Of a stretch of DNA of 18,261 nucleotides, positions 1 through 7,114 are shown in pieces. The DNA comes from Flavobacteriaceae bacterium UBA2765. Lineage in GTDB: Bacteria; Bacteroidota; Bacteroidia; Flavobacteriales; Flavobacteriaceae. Numbering within the stretch: the stretch's first letter is position 1; each line of letters opens with the position of its first letter. The stretch covers positions 1 through 18,261 of the forward strand of contig DEIV01000018.1 in assembly GCA_002352665.1 (NCBI GenBank), read 5' to 3'. Position numbers and translations under genes: made by a program. The notes beneath the pieces are model-generated. The model saw nothing but the letters and a program-made list of their open reading frames with translations. It was not told where the DNA came from and searched no databases.

Positions 1-264
1 GCAGTAACAGAATTGTTTAGAGAGATTGCAACTAAAGTAGCCGATAGACCAGGTGGTTATGTAAGAATTATAAAGTTAGGGAATAGATTAGGTGATAATG
101 CTGATATGGCTATGGTAGAATTAGTAGATTATAATACTACCTATAATCCTAATGGAAATAAGAAGAAAACTACCAGAAGAAGTAGAAGAGGTGGTAGTGG
201 TTCAACGAAGGTAACACCTCCTGTAGCAGTAGCTGAAAAGAAAACGAGCGAAGAGGAAGAATAA
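1..264 (+). CDS. rplQ: 50S ribosomal protein L17, C-terminal part (partial at window start)
   Basis: The reading frame is open from base 1, so this is the 3' end of a gene that begins before the window. 87 codons remain. The residues AVTELFREIATKVADRPGGY and the following VRIIKLGNRLGDNADMAMVEL match the conserved second half of bacterial L17, a large-subunit protein near the peptide exit tunnel. After the conserved part comes a low-complexity tail rich in Lys, Arg, Gly, Ser and Glu (TTRRSRRGGSGS, then an acidic end). Such tails are common in Bacteroidota L17. A TTG codon at 13 is not the start because homology continues upstream of it. L17 normally ends the rpsK-rpsD-rpoA-rplQ operon, and a strong terminator follows here, which agrees. 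Confidence 0.95.
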   Translation, partial: AVTELFREIATKVADRPGGYVRIIKLGNRLGDNADMAMVELVDYNTTYNPNGNKKKTTRRSRRGGSGSTKVTPPVAVAEKKTSEEEE

Positions 265-288
265 AAAATGTTAATAAACATTACATAT

Positions 289-323
289 AAAAGGATAAAC
301 TAATTTAGTTTATCCTTTTTTTT
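289..323 (+). terminator. Intrinsic terminator of the rplQ operon
   Basis: An AAAAGGATAAAC stem (289-300) pairs with GTTTATCCTTTT (308-319) and could zip further into the TAA/TTA loop bases. It is followed by a T run. It lies 24 bp after the rplQ stop and fits the end of the ribosomal protein operon. Confidence 0.85.
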
Positions 324-331
324 ATATTATT

Positions 332-360
332 TTTGAAATAATTATTACTTATAAAATTTA
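332..360 (+). promoter_or_regulatory. Possible carA promoter, close to leaderless
   Basis: A TTTG at 332-335 and a TAAAATTTA at 352-360 resemble the Bacteroidota -33 and -7 elements, but the -7 has one extra base between TA and TTT. If used, transcription would begin within a few bases of the GTG start at 366. This is a weak match. Confidence 0.3.
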
Positions 361-365
361 GTAAA

Positions 366-1472
366 GTGCAATATCAAACCAGAAAAAAAGCAATTGTCTT
401 ATTAGCTGATGGAACTATTTTTGAAGGAAAATCAATTGGAATTGAAGGTTCTTCAACGGGAGAGATTTGCTTTAATACCGGGATGACCGGATATCAAGAA
501 ATTTTTACAGATTCTTCTTATTACGGACAATTAATGGTAGCTACCAATGCTCATATTGGCAATTATGGAGTTAATAATGATGAAATTGAATCTGAAGGCA
601 TTAAAATATCAGGACTAATATGTAGAAACTTTAGTTTTAATTATTCCCGACCTAATGCAGAAGGATCTTTAAAAGACTGGTTTAAAAAACACAATTTAAT
701 TGCTATTTCTGATGTAGATACAAGAGCATTAGTAACATATATTAGAGAAAATGGAGCTATGAATGCTATAATTTCAACTGAAGTTAATAATATAGAAGGC
801 TTAAAAAAGAAATTAGCTGAAGTGCCAAATATGGATGGACTAGAATTGGCCTCAAAAGTATCTACTAAAAAACCATATTTTATTGGTAATGAAAATGCGA
901 CTTATAAAATTTCTGCTTTAGATATTGGTATCAAAAAGAATATTTTGAGACATCTTGCTGAAAGAGATGCTTATATAAAAGTTTTTCCTTACAATTCAAG
1001 TTTTGAAGATTTGAATGGTTTTAATCCAGATGGCTATTTTTTATCTAATGGTCCAGGAGATCCGGAACCATTAATAGAAGCCCAACAGGTGGCCAAAGAA
1101 ATTATTAAAAGAAATTTACCACTATTCGGAATTTGTTTAGGGCATCAAGTAATAGCTTTAGCCAATAACATTTCTACATATAAAATGCACCATGGACACA
1201 GGGGTATTAATCATCCTGTAAAAAACTTAATTACGGGTAAAGGTGAAATAACTTCGCAAAATCACGGATTCGCCATCAATAGAGAAGAAACTGAAAAACA
1301 TCCTAATATAGAAATTACACATGTACATTTAAACGATGCCACAATTGCCGGTATTCAAATAAAGGATAAGAAATGTTTTTCTGTACAATACCATCCGGAA
1401 GCTAGTCCGGGACCACATGATGCCGAATATCTTTTTGATCAATTTTTCGAAATGATTAAGATGAAAAATTAA
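366..1472 (+). CDS. carA: Carbamoyl-phosphate synthase small (glutaminase) subunit
   Basis: CarA hydrolyses glutamine and channels ammonia to the large subunit CarB, giving carbamoyl phosphate for pyrimidine and arginine synthesis in the cytosol. The N-terminal CPSase small-chain domain spans about residues 5-140 (LADGTIFEGKSIG, NTGMTGYQEIFTDSSYYGQL). A class I glutamine amidotransferase domain follows, with nucleophile Cys257 in FGICLGHQ and His343/Glu345 in QYHPEASPGPHD. The Cys-His spacing is close to the E. coli enzyme (269 and 353). Length 368 aa is normal. The start is a GTG: the residues right after it (QYQTRKKAIVLLADGT) are the usual flavobacterial N terminus and no ATG lies nearby upstream. 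carB is not in the window. It sits between rplQ and eno, an order common in Flavobacteriia. Confidence 0.96.
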   Translation: MQYQTRKKAIVLLADGTIFEGKSIGIEGSSTGEICFNTGMTGYQEIFTDSSYYGQLMVATNAHIGNYGVNNDEIESEGIKISGLICRNFSFNYSRPNAEGSLKDWFKKHNLIAISDVDTRALVTYIRENGAMNAIISTEVNNIEGLKKKLAEVPNMDGLELASKVSTKKPYFIGNENATYKISALDIGIKKNILRHLAERDAYIKVFPYNSSFEDLNGFNPDGYFLSNGPGDPEPLIEAQQVAKEIIKRNLPLFGICLGHQVIALANNISTYKMHHGHRGINHPVKNLITGKGEITSQNHGFAINREETEKHPNIEITHVHLNDATIAGIQIKDKKCFSVQYHPEASPGPHDAEYLFDQFFEMIKMKN

Positions 1473-1515
1473 TAACCATGTAGGGGTTTTAAACTCTTTC
1501 TGGGTAAAATATTAA

Positions 1516-1531
1516 ACGAAAACGTTCTCGT
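1516..1531. promoter_or_regulatory. Near-palindrome upstream of eno (possible operator)
   Basis: ACGAAAACGTTCTCGT is a 16-bp inverted repeat with a single mismatched pair around a central ACGT-type core. The shape (CG-rich core, A/T shoulders) recalls LacI-family operators, but no such regulator is in the window, so this is only a candidate site for control of eno. Confidence 0.4.
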
Positions 1532-1544
1532 ATAATTAGTGGAT

Positions 1545-1558
1545 TTTATACGTATAAA
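1545..1558. promoter_or_regulatory. Perfect 14-bp palindrome upstream of eno
   Basis: TTTATACGTATAAA is self-complementary over 14 bp and ends 3 bp before the candidate -33 element of eno. It has no relation to the TGAT/GTAAC boxes elsewhere in the window. The binding protein is unknown. Confidence 0.4.
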
Positions 1559-1561
1559 CAC

Positions 1562-1593
1562 TTGTAATTTAGTAAATTTACACTATAGATTTC
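1562..1593 (+). promoter_or_regulatory. Probable eno promoter
   Basis: TTG (1562-1564), 21 bp, then TAGATTTC (1586-1593), a one-mismatch version of the TAnnTTTG -7 element. The predicted start near 1598 would leave a leader of about 40 bases before the ATG at 1638. Confidence 0.5.
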
Positions 1594-1637
1594 ATCCTTA
1601 GAAATAAACAATATTAATAAGAAATAAAGATAATAAA

Positions 1638-2924
1638 ATGAGCATAATTATAAACATTCATGCACGTCAAATTTTTGATTCAAGAGGTAATCCAACTGTA
1701 GAAGTTGATGTGATAACGGAAAACGGAATATTAGGAAGAGCTGCTGTACCTTCAGGAGCATCAACAGGTGAACATGAAGCTGTTGAATTACGTGATGGTG
1801 GTTCAGCTTATATGGGTAAAGGTGTTTTAAAAGCTGTTGAAAATGTTAATATTCAAATTGCAGAAGAATTGATCGGAACTTCAATATTTGAACAAGCGTT
1901 GATTGACAAGATTATGATTGATTTAGATGGTACGCCTAATAAATCGAAATTAGGTGCCAATGCCATTTTGGGAGTTTCTTTGGCAGTAGCTAAAGCTGCA
2001 GCTAACGAACTAGGTATGCCGTTATATCGTTATGTAGGTGGTGTATCTGCAAAAACTTTACCGGTACCTATGATGAATATAATAAACGGGGGGTCGCATT
2101 CTGATGCTCCTATCGCTTTTCAAGAATTTATGATTATGCCAATTAAGGCAAATAGTATTGCTCATGCTTTACAAATGGGATCTGAAATTTTTCATAATCT
2201 AAAAAAGATACTACATGATAGAAATTTAAGTACAGCTGTAGGTGATGAAGGTGGTTTTGCTCCAACTTTTGATGGAACGGAAGATGCCTTAGATACTGTT
2301 TTAAAAGCAATTGAAAAAGCAGGATACAAACCCGGAGACGAAGTTAAATTGGCTTTAGATTGTGCCGCTGCGGAATTTTATGTTGATGGAAAATATGATT
2401 ATACCAAATTTGAAGGAGCCTCTGGTGTAATTAGATCTTCTATAGAGCAAGCTGAATACTTAGCTGAGCTTTCAACTAAATATCCTATTATTTCTATAGA
2501 AGATGGTATGGATGAAAATGATTGGGATGGTTGGAAAGTTTTAACAGAGAAAATTGGAGATAAAGTACAATTGGTTGGCGATGATCTATTTGTAACTAAT
2601 GTAGAAAGATTATCCCGAGGTATTGAAAACGGAATTGCCAATTCTATTTTAATTAAAGTGAATCAAATAGGTACACTGTCAGAAACTATTGCGGCTGTAA
2701 ATATGGCTAAAGATTCAGGTTACACTACAGTAATGAGTCATCGTTCAGGAGAGACTGAAGATAATACAATTGCCGATTTAGCCGTAGCTCTAAATTGTGG
2801 TCAAATAAAGACGGGTTCTGCCTCTCGTTCTGATAGAATGGCCAAATACAATCAATTGTTGCGTATTGAAGAAGAATTAGGCGAAGTAGCTTATTATCCT
2901 CAAGAAAAAGCTTTTAAGCTTTAA
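1638..2924 (+). CDS. eno: Enolase (phosphopyruvate hydratase)
   Basis: Enolase interconverts 2-phosphoglycerate and phosphoenolpyruvate in glycolysis and gluconeogenesis, and is often part of the RNA degradosome. The protein starts INIHARQIFDSRGNPTVEVD, the universal N terminus. Mg2+ ligands appear as Asp241 (LALDCAAAEF), Glu288 (ISIEDGMDENDW) and Asp315 (LVGDDLF). Catalytic Glu204 (VGDEGGFAP) and Lys340 (ILIKVNQIGTLSET) are present, followed by MSHRSGETED. The 428-aa length and all positions agree within about five residues with E. coli enolase. It appears monocistronic: its own upstream region contains two palindromes and a promoter, and a strong hairpin follows. Enolase is essential, so there is nothing odd in the coding part. 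Confidence 0.98.
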   Translation: MSIIINIHARQIFDSRGNPTVEVDVITENGILGRAAVPSGASTGEHEAVELRDGGSAYMGKGVLKAVENVNIQIAEELIGTSIFEQALIDKIMIDLDGTPNKSKLGANAILGVSLAVAKAAANELGMPLYRYVGGVSAKTLPVPMMNIINGGSHSDAPIAFQEFMIMPIKANSIAHALQMGSEIFHNLKKILHDRNLSTAVGDEGGFAPTFDGTEDALDTVLKAIEKAGYKPGDEVKLALDCAAAEFYVDGKYDYTKFEGASGVIRSSIEQAEYLAELSTKYPIISIEDGMDENDWDGWKVLTEKIGDKVQLVGDDLFVTNVERLSRGIENGIANSILIKVNQIGTLSETIAAVNMAKDSGYTTVMSHRSGETEDNTIADLAVALNCGQIKTGSASRSDRMAKYNQLLRIEEELGEVAYYPQEKAFKL

Positions 2925-2948
2925 ATAAGCGTTCAAAATATCTATTGC

Positions 2949-2990
2949 AAAAAAGCCAAATTCAGAAATGAATTTGGCTTTTTTATTTTT
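2949..2990 (+). terminator. Strong intrinsic terminator after eno
   Basis: A perfect 16-bp stem, AAAAAAGCCAAATTCA (2949-2964) with TGAATTTGGCTTTTTT (2969-2984), closes a GAAA tetraloop and runs into T-rich sequence. It cleanly separates eno from the citrate synthase gene. Confidence 0.93.
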
Positions 2991-3030
2991 AAAGTAGATT
3001 ATTTTCCAATTTTATAATTCAGGTTTTATT

Positions 3031-3044
3031 GTAATATAAGTTAC
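3031..3044. promoter_or_regulatory. Distal Crp/Fnr-like box upstream of the type I citrate synthase gene
   Basis: GTAATATAAGTTAC is a 5-4-5 inverted repeat with one mismatch. Its complement GTAACTTATATTAC differs at a single base from the box at 15439-15452 upstream of the sulfur operon, and the match extends to one flanking A. Its centre is 57.5 bp upstream of the TAACTTTG element, about -69. Confidence 0.6.
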
Positions 3045-3057
3045 ATAGCTCATTTTT

Positions 3058-3073
3058 AATGATATATATCATT
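3058..3073. promoter_or_regulatory. Proximal Crp/Fnr-like box of the type I citrate synthase gene (about -41)
   Basis: AATGATATATATCATT is a perfect 16-bp palindrome whose core TGAT-N4/6-ATCA has the Fnr-type half-site. The centre (3065.5) is 29.5 bp upstream of the TAACTTTG element, exactly the spacing found for the box at 15397-15410 in the sulfur operon promoter. That is where a class II activator would sit. Confidence 0.6.
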
Positions 3074-3074
3074 T

Positions 3075-3102
3075 TTGTTGTCCTTTACAGATGGTAACTT
3101 TG
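3075..3102 (+). promoter_or_regulatory. Promoter of the type I citrate synthase gene
   Basis: TTG (3075-3077), 17 bp, TAACTTTG (3095-3102) is an exact match to the flavobacterial TTG-N17-TAnnTTTG promoter form. The predicted start at about 3107 leaves a leader of about 47 bases. Confidence 0.8.
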
Positions 3103-3153
3103 AGGGATTTGGCCAAATTGAGGCTATCAGATTATTAATTTAAACAAAATATT

Positions 3154-4485
3154 ATGAGTACTTTAAAAGATAAATTGCGAAAAAAAATTGAAGAGCATCG
3201 CCCAAGAACAACAAAATTATTAAAAGAATATGGTGATAGAGTAATAGATCAGGTTAAAGTATCTCAAGTAATTGGAGGCATGAGAGGTATTAAAAGTTTA
3301 GTTACAGATATCTCTTATTTAGATCCTTTAGAAGGTATTCGTTATCGAGGGTATACATTACCCGAGGTTTTAGAGAAATTACCTAAGCCAGAAGGTGCCG
3401 AAATGCCTTATGTAGAAGGACTGTATTTTTTATTATTAACAGGAGAAATTCCAACATCGGAAGAGGTTAAAGAACTGATGGTCGATTTTAGAAATAGAAG
3501 TATTGTTCCAAGATACGTCTGGGATGTGATAGATTCTTTTCCTAGTGAAAGTCATCCAATGGCAATTTTATCAGCAGCAGTGATGAGTTTAGAAAGAGAG
3601 TCGAATTTCAATGTAAAGTATAAGCAAGGTATGAGTAAAATGGATTATTGGAGCTGTACCTATGAAGATGCAACAAATCTATTGGCTAAAATGCCTTTGA
3701 TAAGTGCCTATATTTATAATAAACTTTATAATCCTGAGGAGGGACATAGATATCCAGATCAAAAATTAGATTTAGGAGCAAATTTTGCCTATATGATGGG
3801 TAAAGATAAGCCTTATGATGATGTTACTCGTATGTACTTTATCATTCATGCAGATCATGAAAGTGGTAACGTAAGTGCACATACAGGGCATTTGGTAGCC
3901 AGCTCGTTGTCAGATGTTTATTATGCAACATCAGCAATGATTAACGGATTAGCTGGGCCTTTACATGGTTTGGCCAATCAAGAAGTATTGCGTTGGCTGC
4001 AAGGTTTAAAAGAACAGACTAAAGGTAAGTTACCTTCTGAAGAAGAAATGAAAAAATATGTTTGGGATACATTAAATAGCGGACAGGTAATTCCGGGTTA
4101 TGGACATGCCGTTTTAAGAAAAACGGATCCACGATATACAGTGCAAAGAGAATTTTGCTTAAAGCATATGCCAGATGATGAAATTTTTAAATATGTAGAT
4201 GCATTATATAAAGTTGTACCAGATATTTTAAGAGAACATGGTAAAGCTAAAAACCCTTGGCCTAATGTAGATGCTCAATCAGGAGTTGTTCAATGGCACT
4301 ATGGTGTTACGCAATACGATTTTTATACAGTACTATTTGCTGTAGGTAGATCATTTGGTGTACTCTCTAATATTATTTGGGATAGAGCCTTGGGTTATTC
4401 TTTAGAAAGGCCTAAATCTATTACTACTGAAATGCTAGAAAAAATGGTTGGCATTACAGCTGAAGAATTAACTCCAGTCTCATAG
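3154..4485 (+). CDS. Citrate synthase, type I (mitochondrial-like, dimeric class)
   Basis: Condenses acetyl-CoA and oxaloacetate to citrate. The sequence follows the eukaryotic mitochondrial class rather than bacterial GltA: GLAGPLHGLANQEVL with His271, PGYGHAVLRKTDPRY with His318, PNVDAQSGV with Asp373, and the end SLERPKSITTEML. The three catalytic residues lie within three positions of those of pig citrate synthase (274, 320, 375). At 443 aa it has no mitochondrial presequence, starting directly with a charged helix (MSTLKDKLRKKIEEHRPRTT). It sits between eno and a normal gltA, with its own promoter, two operator-like boxes and a terminator, so it is a separately controlled second citrate synthase. 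Type I enzymes as a class usually lack the NADH inhibition typical of some hexameric GltA enzymes. Whether that holds here, or whether it prefers another acyl-CoA such as propionyl-CoA, cannot be seen. Confidence 0.93.
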   Translation: MSTLKDKLRKKIEEHRPRTTKLLKEYGDRVIDQVKVSQVIGGMRGIKSLVTDISYLDPLEGIRYRGYTLPEVLEKLPKPEGAEMPYVEGLYFLLLTGEIPTSEEVKELMVDFRNRSIVPRYVWDVIDSFPSESHPMAILSAAVMSLERESNFNVKYKQGMSKMDYWSCTYEDATNLLAKMPLISAYIYNKLYNPEEGHRYPDQKLDLGANFAYMMGKDKPYDDVTRMYFIIHADHESGNVSAHTGHLVASSLSDVYYATSAMINGLAGPLHGLANQEVLRWLQGLKEQTKGKLPSEEEMKKYVWDTLNSGQVIPGYGHAVLRKTDPRYTVQREFCLKHMPDDEIFKYVDALYKVVPDILREHGKAKNPWPNVDAQSGVVQWHYGVTQYDFYTVLFAVGRSFGVLSNIIWDRALGYSLERPKSITTEMLEKMVGITAEELTPVS

Positions 4486-4561
4486 AATAAACATTATTCT
4501 TTTTTACATTGAATATTTTTTATAATAGGAAATGTAAATTATAGTTTGTAATTTTTTATGT

Positions 4562-4603
4562 AAAATAGCGACTGCTAGATATCTAGTAATCGCTATTTTA
4601 TTT
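4562..4603 (+). terminator. Intrinsic terminator after the type I citrate synthase gene
   Basis: AAAATAGCGA (4562-4571) pairs with TCGCTATTTT (4590-4599). The inner part is itself a perfect palindrome, CTAGATATCTAG (4575-4586). T-rich sequence follows. It isolates the two citrate synthase transcripts from each other. Confidence 0.8.
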
Positions 4604-4679
4604 GTGGAAAATCATATCTAACATTTCATTGAAATTATGTAAATTAGCATCATTCAAAATTTATTATAAAATTTATTAA

Positions 4680-5966
4680 ATGTCAGATATAGCAAGCTTA
4701 GAAATTGAAGGTAAAAAATACGAATTGCCAATTATAAGAGGAACAGAAAATGAGATAGCCATAGATATTAAATCATTGCGTTCAGCTACGAAAGGAATCA
4801 TTACGTTAGATCCTGGTTTTAAAAATACGGGTTCGTGTGCAAGTAAAATTACATTTCTAAACGGAGAAGAGGGAATTTTACGCCATAGAGGATATACAAT
4901 TGAAGATCTAGCTAAAAAAGCAAGTTTTTTAGAAGTGGCATTTTTAATTATTTTTGGTGAACTACCAACAAAAGCTGAATTTAAAAAATTTGAAAATGAT
5001 ATCAAACGAGAATCACTTTTAAATGAAGAAATGAAAAATATAATTGATGGATTTCCTAAGGTAGCACACCCCATGGGGATCTTGTCATCATTAACAAGTG
5101 CTTTGACCGCTTTTCATCCTCAAACAGTAAATATAGATTCGGAAACAGATTTGTACAATTCAGTGGTAAAACTTATTGGTAAATTCCCTGTTTTAGCGGC
5201 TTGGGCTCATAGCAAAAATCAAGGTACACCTTTAAATTATGCTGACAATTCACTTAATTATATTGAGAACATCTTACAAATGATGTTTGAAATTCCGACT
5301 GAAAAATATGTATTGAATCCCATTGCTGTTAATGCATTAGATGAATTATTGATATTACATGAAGATCATGAGCAAAACTGTTCTACATCTACAGTAAGAA
5401 TTGTAGGCTCTTCTGAAGCAGGACTATTTGCATCTGTTTCTGCTGGAGTTTCTGCTTTATGGGGTAGATTACATGGTGGAGCCAATCAGGCAGTATTAGA
5501 AATGCTTGCAAATATTCAAGCCGATGGAGGAGATGTAGATAAATTTATAGCAAGAGCCAAAGATAAAAATGACCCATTTAGATTAATGGGATTTGGACAT
5601 AGAGTTTATAAGAATTTTGACCCTCGAGCAAGAATTATTAAAAAAGCAGCCGATGAGTTATTTGAAGATTTAGGTACGTCAGATCCTATTTTGGCTATTG
5701 CAAAACATTTAGAAGAAGTTGCATTAAAAGATAAGTATTTTGCAGAAAGAAAGTTATATCCCAATGTAGATTTTTATTCAGGTATTATTTATCGTGCATT
5801 AGGAATTCCTACTGAAATGTTTACAGTAATGTTTGCTATTGGTAGATTGCCGGGATGGATTGCTCAATGGAAGGAAATGAGGTTGAATGGAGAACCAATT
5901 GGCCGTCCACGCCAATTATATACAGGACACGTACTTAGAGATTTTATATCATTAGATAAAAGATAA
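4680..5966 (+). CDS. gltA: Citrate synthase, type II (bacterial GltA)
   Basis: The housekeeping TCA-cycle citrate synthase of Gram-negative bacteria. It has the N-terminal beta-rich domain of the GltA class (about residues 5-60, with GIITLDPGFKNTGSCASKIT) and GEEGILRHRGYTIEDLA. The catalytic residues are His265 (WGRLHGGANQAVLEML), His307 (MGFGHRVYKNFDPRA) and Asp364 (YPNVDFYSGI), one or two positions from E. coli 264, 305 and 362. The usual Pro before Leu-His is Arg here (GRLHGG). Length 428 aa is typical. The ATG at 4680 is preceded by A/T-rich DNA without a recognisable ribosome binding site, normal for this phylum. I could not pick a convincing -7 element. A strong hairpin closes the gene. 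Confidence 0.96.
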   Translation: MSDIASLEIEGKKYELPIIRGTENEIAIDIKSLRSATKGIITLDPGFKNTGSCASKITFLNGEEGILRHRGYTIEDLAKKASFLEVAFLIIFGELPTKAEFKKFENDIKRESLLNEEMKNIIDGFPKVAHPMGILSSLTSALTAFHPQTVNIDSETDLYNSVVKLIGKFPVLAAWAHSKNQGTPLNYADNSLNYIENILQMMFEIPTEKYVLNPIAVNALDELLILHEDHEQNCSTSTVRIVGSSEAGLFASVSAGVSALWGRLHGGANQAVLEMLANIQADGGDVDKFIARAKDKNDPFRLMGFGHRVYKNFDPRARIIKKAADELFEDLGTSDPILAIAKHLEEVALKDKYFAERKLYPNVDFYSGIIYRALGIPTEMFTVMFAIGRLPGWIAQWKEMRLNGEPIGRPRQLYTGHVLRDFISLDKR

Positions 5967-5985
5967 TTATTGAATATATTAAATG

Positions 5986-6030
5986 TGTCATTCTTTCCTG
6001 TTGTAATGGGGAAAGAATGACATTTTGTTT
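5986..6030 (+). terminator. Intrinsic terminator after gltA
   Basis: A perfect 13-bp stem TGTCATTCTTTCC (5986-5998) / GGAAAGAATGACA (6010-6022) with an 11-base loop is followed by TTTTGTTT. Its outer ends, TGTCATTC and GAATGACA, resemble the ends of the intergenic repeat at 8094-8182. Confidence 0.88.
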
Positions 6031-6036
6031 ACAGAT

Positions 6037-6951
6037 ATGATAGCATTAAATATACAAGATGAGACTTCAAAGTTAAAAGCTGTGGTATTGGGAACCGCCG
6101 AAAGCAACGGACCTATACCAACGTTTGATGAAGCGTATGATCCAAAATCAAGAGAACATATATTGGCCGGTACTTATCCTAAAGAAAAAGATATGACCCT
6201 TGAAATGGAAGCTTTTGCTGATGTTTTAGAAAAATATGAAGTTAAAGTATATAGACCAAAAGTTCTTGAAAATGTGAATCAGATTTTTACCAGAGATATT
6301 GCATTCGTGATTGAGGATAAAATGATTAGCTCAAATATTTTGCCAAATAGAATTCAGGAATTAGATGCCATTGATTTTATCTATAAACAAATTCCTAAAG
6401 AAAATAGAGTGATACCACCTGAAGAAGTACATATTGAAGGAGGTGATGTTATGCCTTGGGGAGATTATATTTTTGTAGGTACTTATACAGGAAGCGATTA
6501 TGCTGACTTCATTACTGCACGTACTAATAAGGAAGCTTTAGTATTTTTACAAAAATTATTTCCTCATAAAATTGTTAAATCTTTTGAATTGAGAAAGTCA
6601 AATACCAATGCTAAGGAAAATGCCTTGCACTTAGATTGTTGTTTCCAACCCATTGGAAAAGACAAAGCGATACTTCATAAAAACGGATTTTTAATTGAGG
6701 AAGAATACAATTGGCTGGTTGATTTTTTTGGTAAGGAGAATATTTTTGAAATTACCAAAGAAGAAATGTATGATATGAATAGTAATATATTTTCAATAGA
6801 TAAAAATATTATCGTCTCTGAACAAAATTTTTCAAGGCTGAATTCTTGGTTACGCAAGCAAGATTTTATTGTAGAAGAAATACCTTATGCAGAAATTGCC
6901 AAACAAGAAGGGCTTTTAAGATGCTCTACAATGCCTTTAATTAGAGCTTAA
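6037..6951 (+). CDS. Arginine deiminase/amidinotransferase-fold hydrolase (DDAH/CtlX-like)
   Basis: Belongs to the guanidino-group-modifying superfamily (amidinotransferase, PF02274), which covers arginine deiminases, dimethylarginine dimethylaminohydrolases and amidinotransferases. Visible active-site elements: FTRD with Asp87, EGGD with Asp137, His198-x-Asp in HLDCCF, and nucleophile Cys296 in LRCSTMPLIR close to the C terminus. All are intact, so the enzyme is probably active. Hydrolysis of arginine or a methylated or related guanidine compound is likely, but the substrate cannot be read from the sequence. I start it at the ATG at 6037 (MIALNIQDETSKLKAVVLG, 304 aa). A TTG 12 bases upstream lies inside the gltA terminator and would add only FTD-type residues without homology. 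No separate promoter is visible between terminator and start, so readthrough from gltA or an unrecognised promoter must serve it. Confidence 0.82.
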   Translation: MIALNIQDETSKLKAVVLGTAESNGPIPTFDEAYDPKSREHILAGTYPKEKDMTLEMEAFADVLEKYEVKVYRPKVLENVNQIFTRDIAFVIEDKMISSNILPNRIQELDAIDFIYKQIPKENRVIPPEEVHIEGGDVMPWGDYIFVGTYTGSDYADFITARTNKEALVFLQKLFPHKIVKSFELRKSNTNAKENALHLDCCFQPIGKDKAILHKNGFLIEEEYNWLVDFFGKENIFEITKEEMYDMNSNIFSIDKNIIVSEQNFSRLNSWLRKQDFIVEEIPYAEIAKQEGLLRCSTMPLIRA

Positions 6952-7066
6952 ATTTTTGGGTTTCTTTTACGAAAAGGTAAATAATTTCTTAAACATTAGC
7001 TAATCACCTAAAAGGACAATTGAGGACGAACATAGCCTTTTTAATTCCAAGTCAAAATATTTAGTG

Positions 7067-7080
7067 GCAACAATTGTTGC
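7067..7080. promoter_or_regulatory. Perfect 14-bp palindrome in the EamA promoter
   Basis: GCAACAATTGTTGC is a perfect 5-4-5 inverted repeat. Its centre (7073.5) is 29.5 bp upstream of the TATCTTTG element, the same spacing as the proximal boxes of the citrate synthase and sulfur operon promoters. The sequence differs from those (GCAAC rather than TGAT/GTAAC), so a different or related regulator may bind. Confidence 0.5.
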
Positions 7081-7110
7081 TTTTACTAACATTATTATGG
7101 ACTATCTTTG
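7077..7110 (+). promoter_or_regulatory. EamA gene promoter, predicted near-leaderless transcript
   Basis: TATCTTTG (7103-7110) is an exact TAnnTTTG element, with TTG at 7077-7079 (23 bp gap) inside the palindrome. Transcription would begin about 4-5 bases after the G, that is at or next to the ATG at 7115. Confidence 0.6.
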
Positions 7111-7114
7111 CTAA

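Noticed and set aside
4602..4679. Promoter for gltA
   Set aside because: Several partial TAnnTTT matches exist (for example near 4619), but none has both elements at proper spacing, so I did not call one.
4676..5074. Long open frame on the minus strand opposite the start of gltA
   Set aside because: It is the antisense of a clearly conserved gltA coding region, and its translation is rich in Ser/Phe/Ile with no recognisable domain.
6025..6036. TTG start for the amidinotransferase-fold gene
   Set aside because: It lies in the T tract of the gltA terminator and adds only four residues before the conserved N terminus; ATG at 6037 is better.
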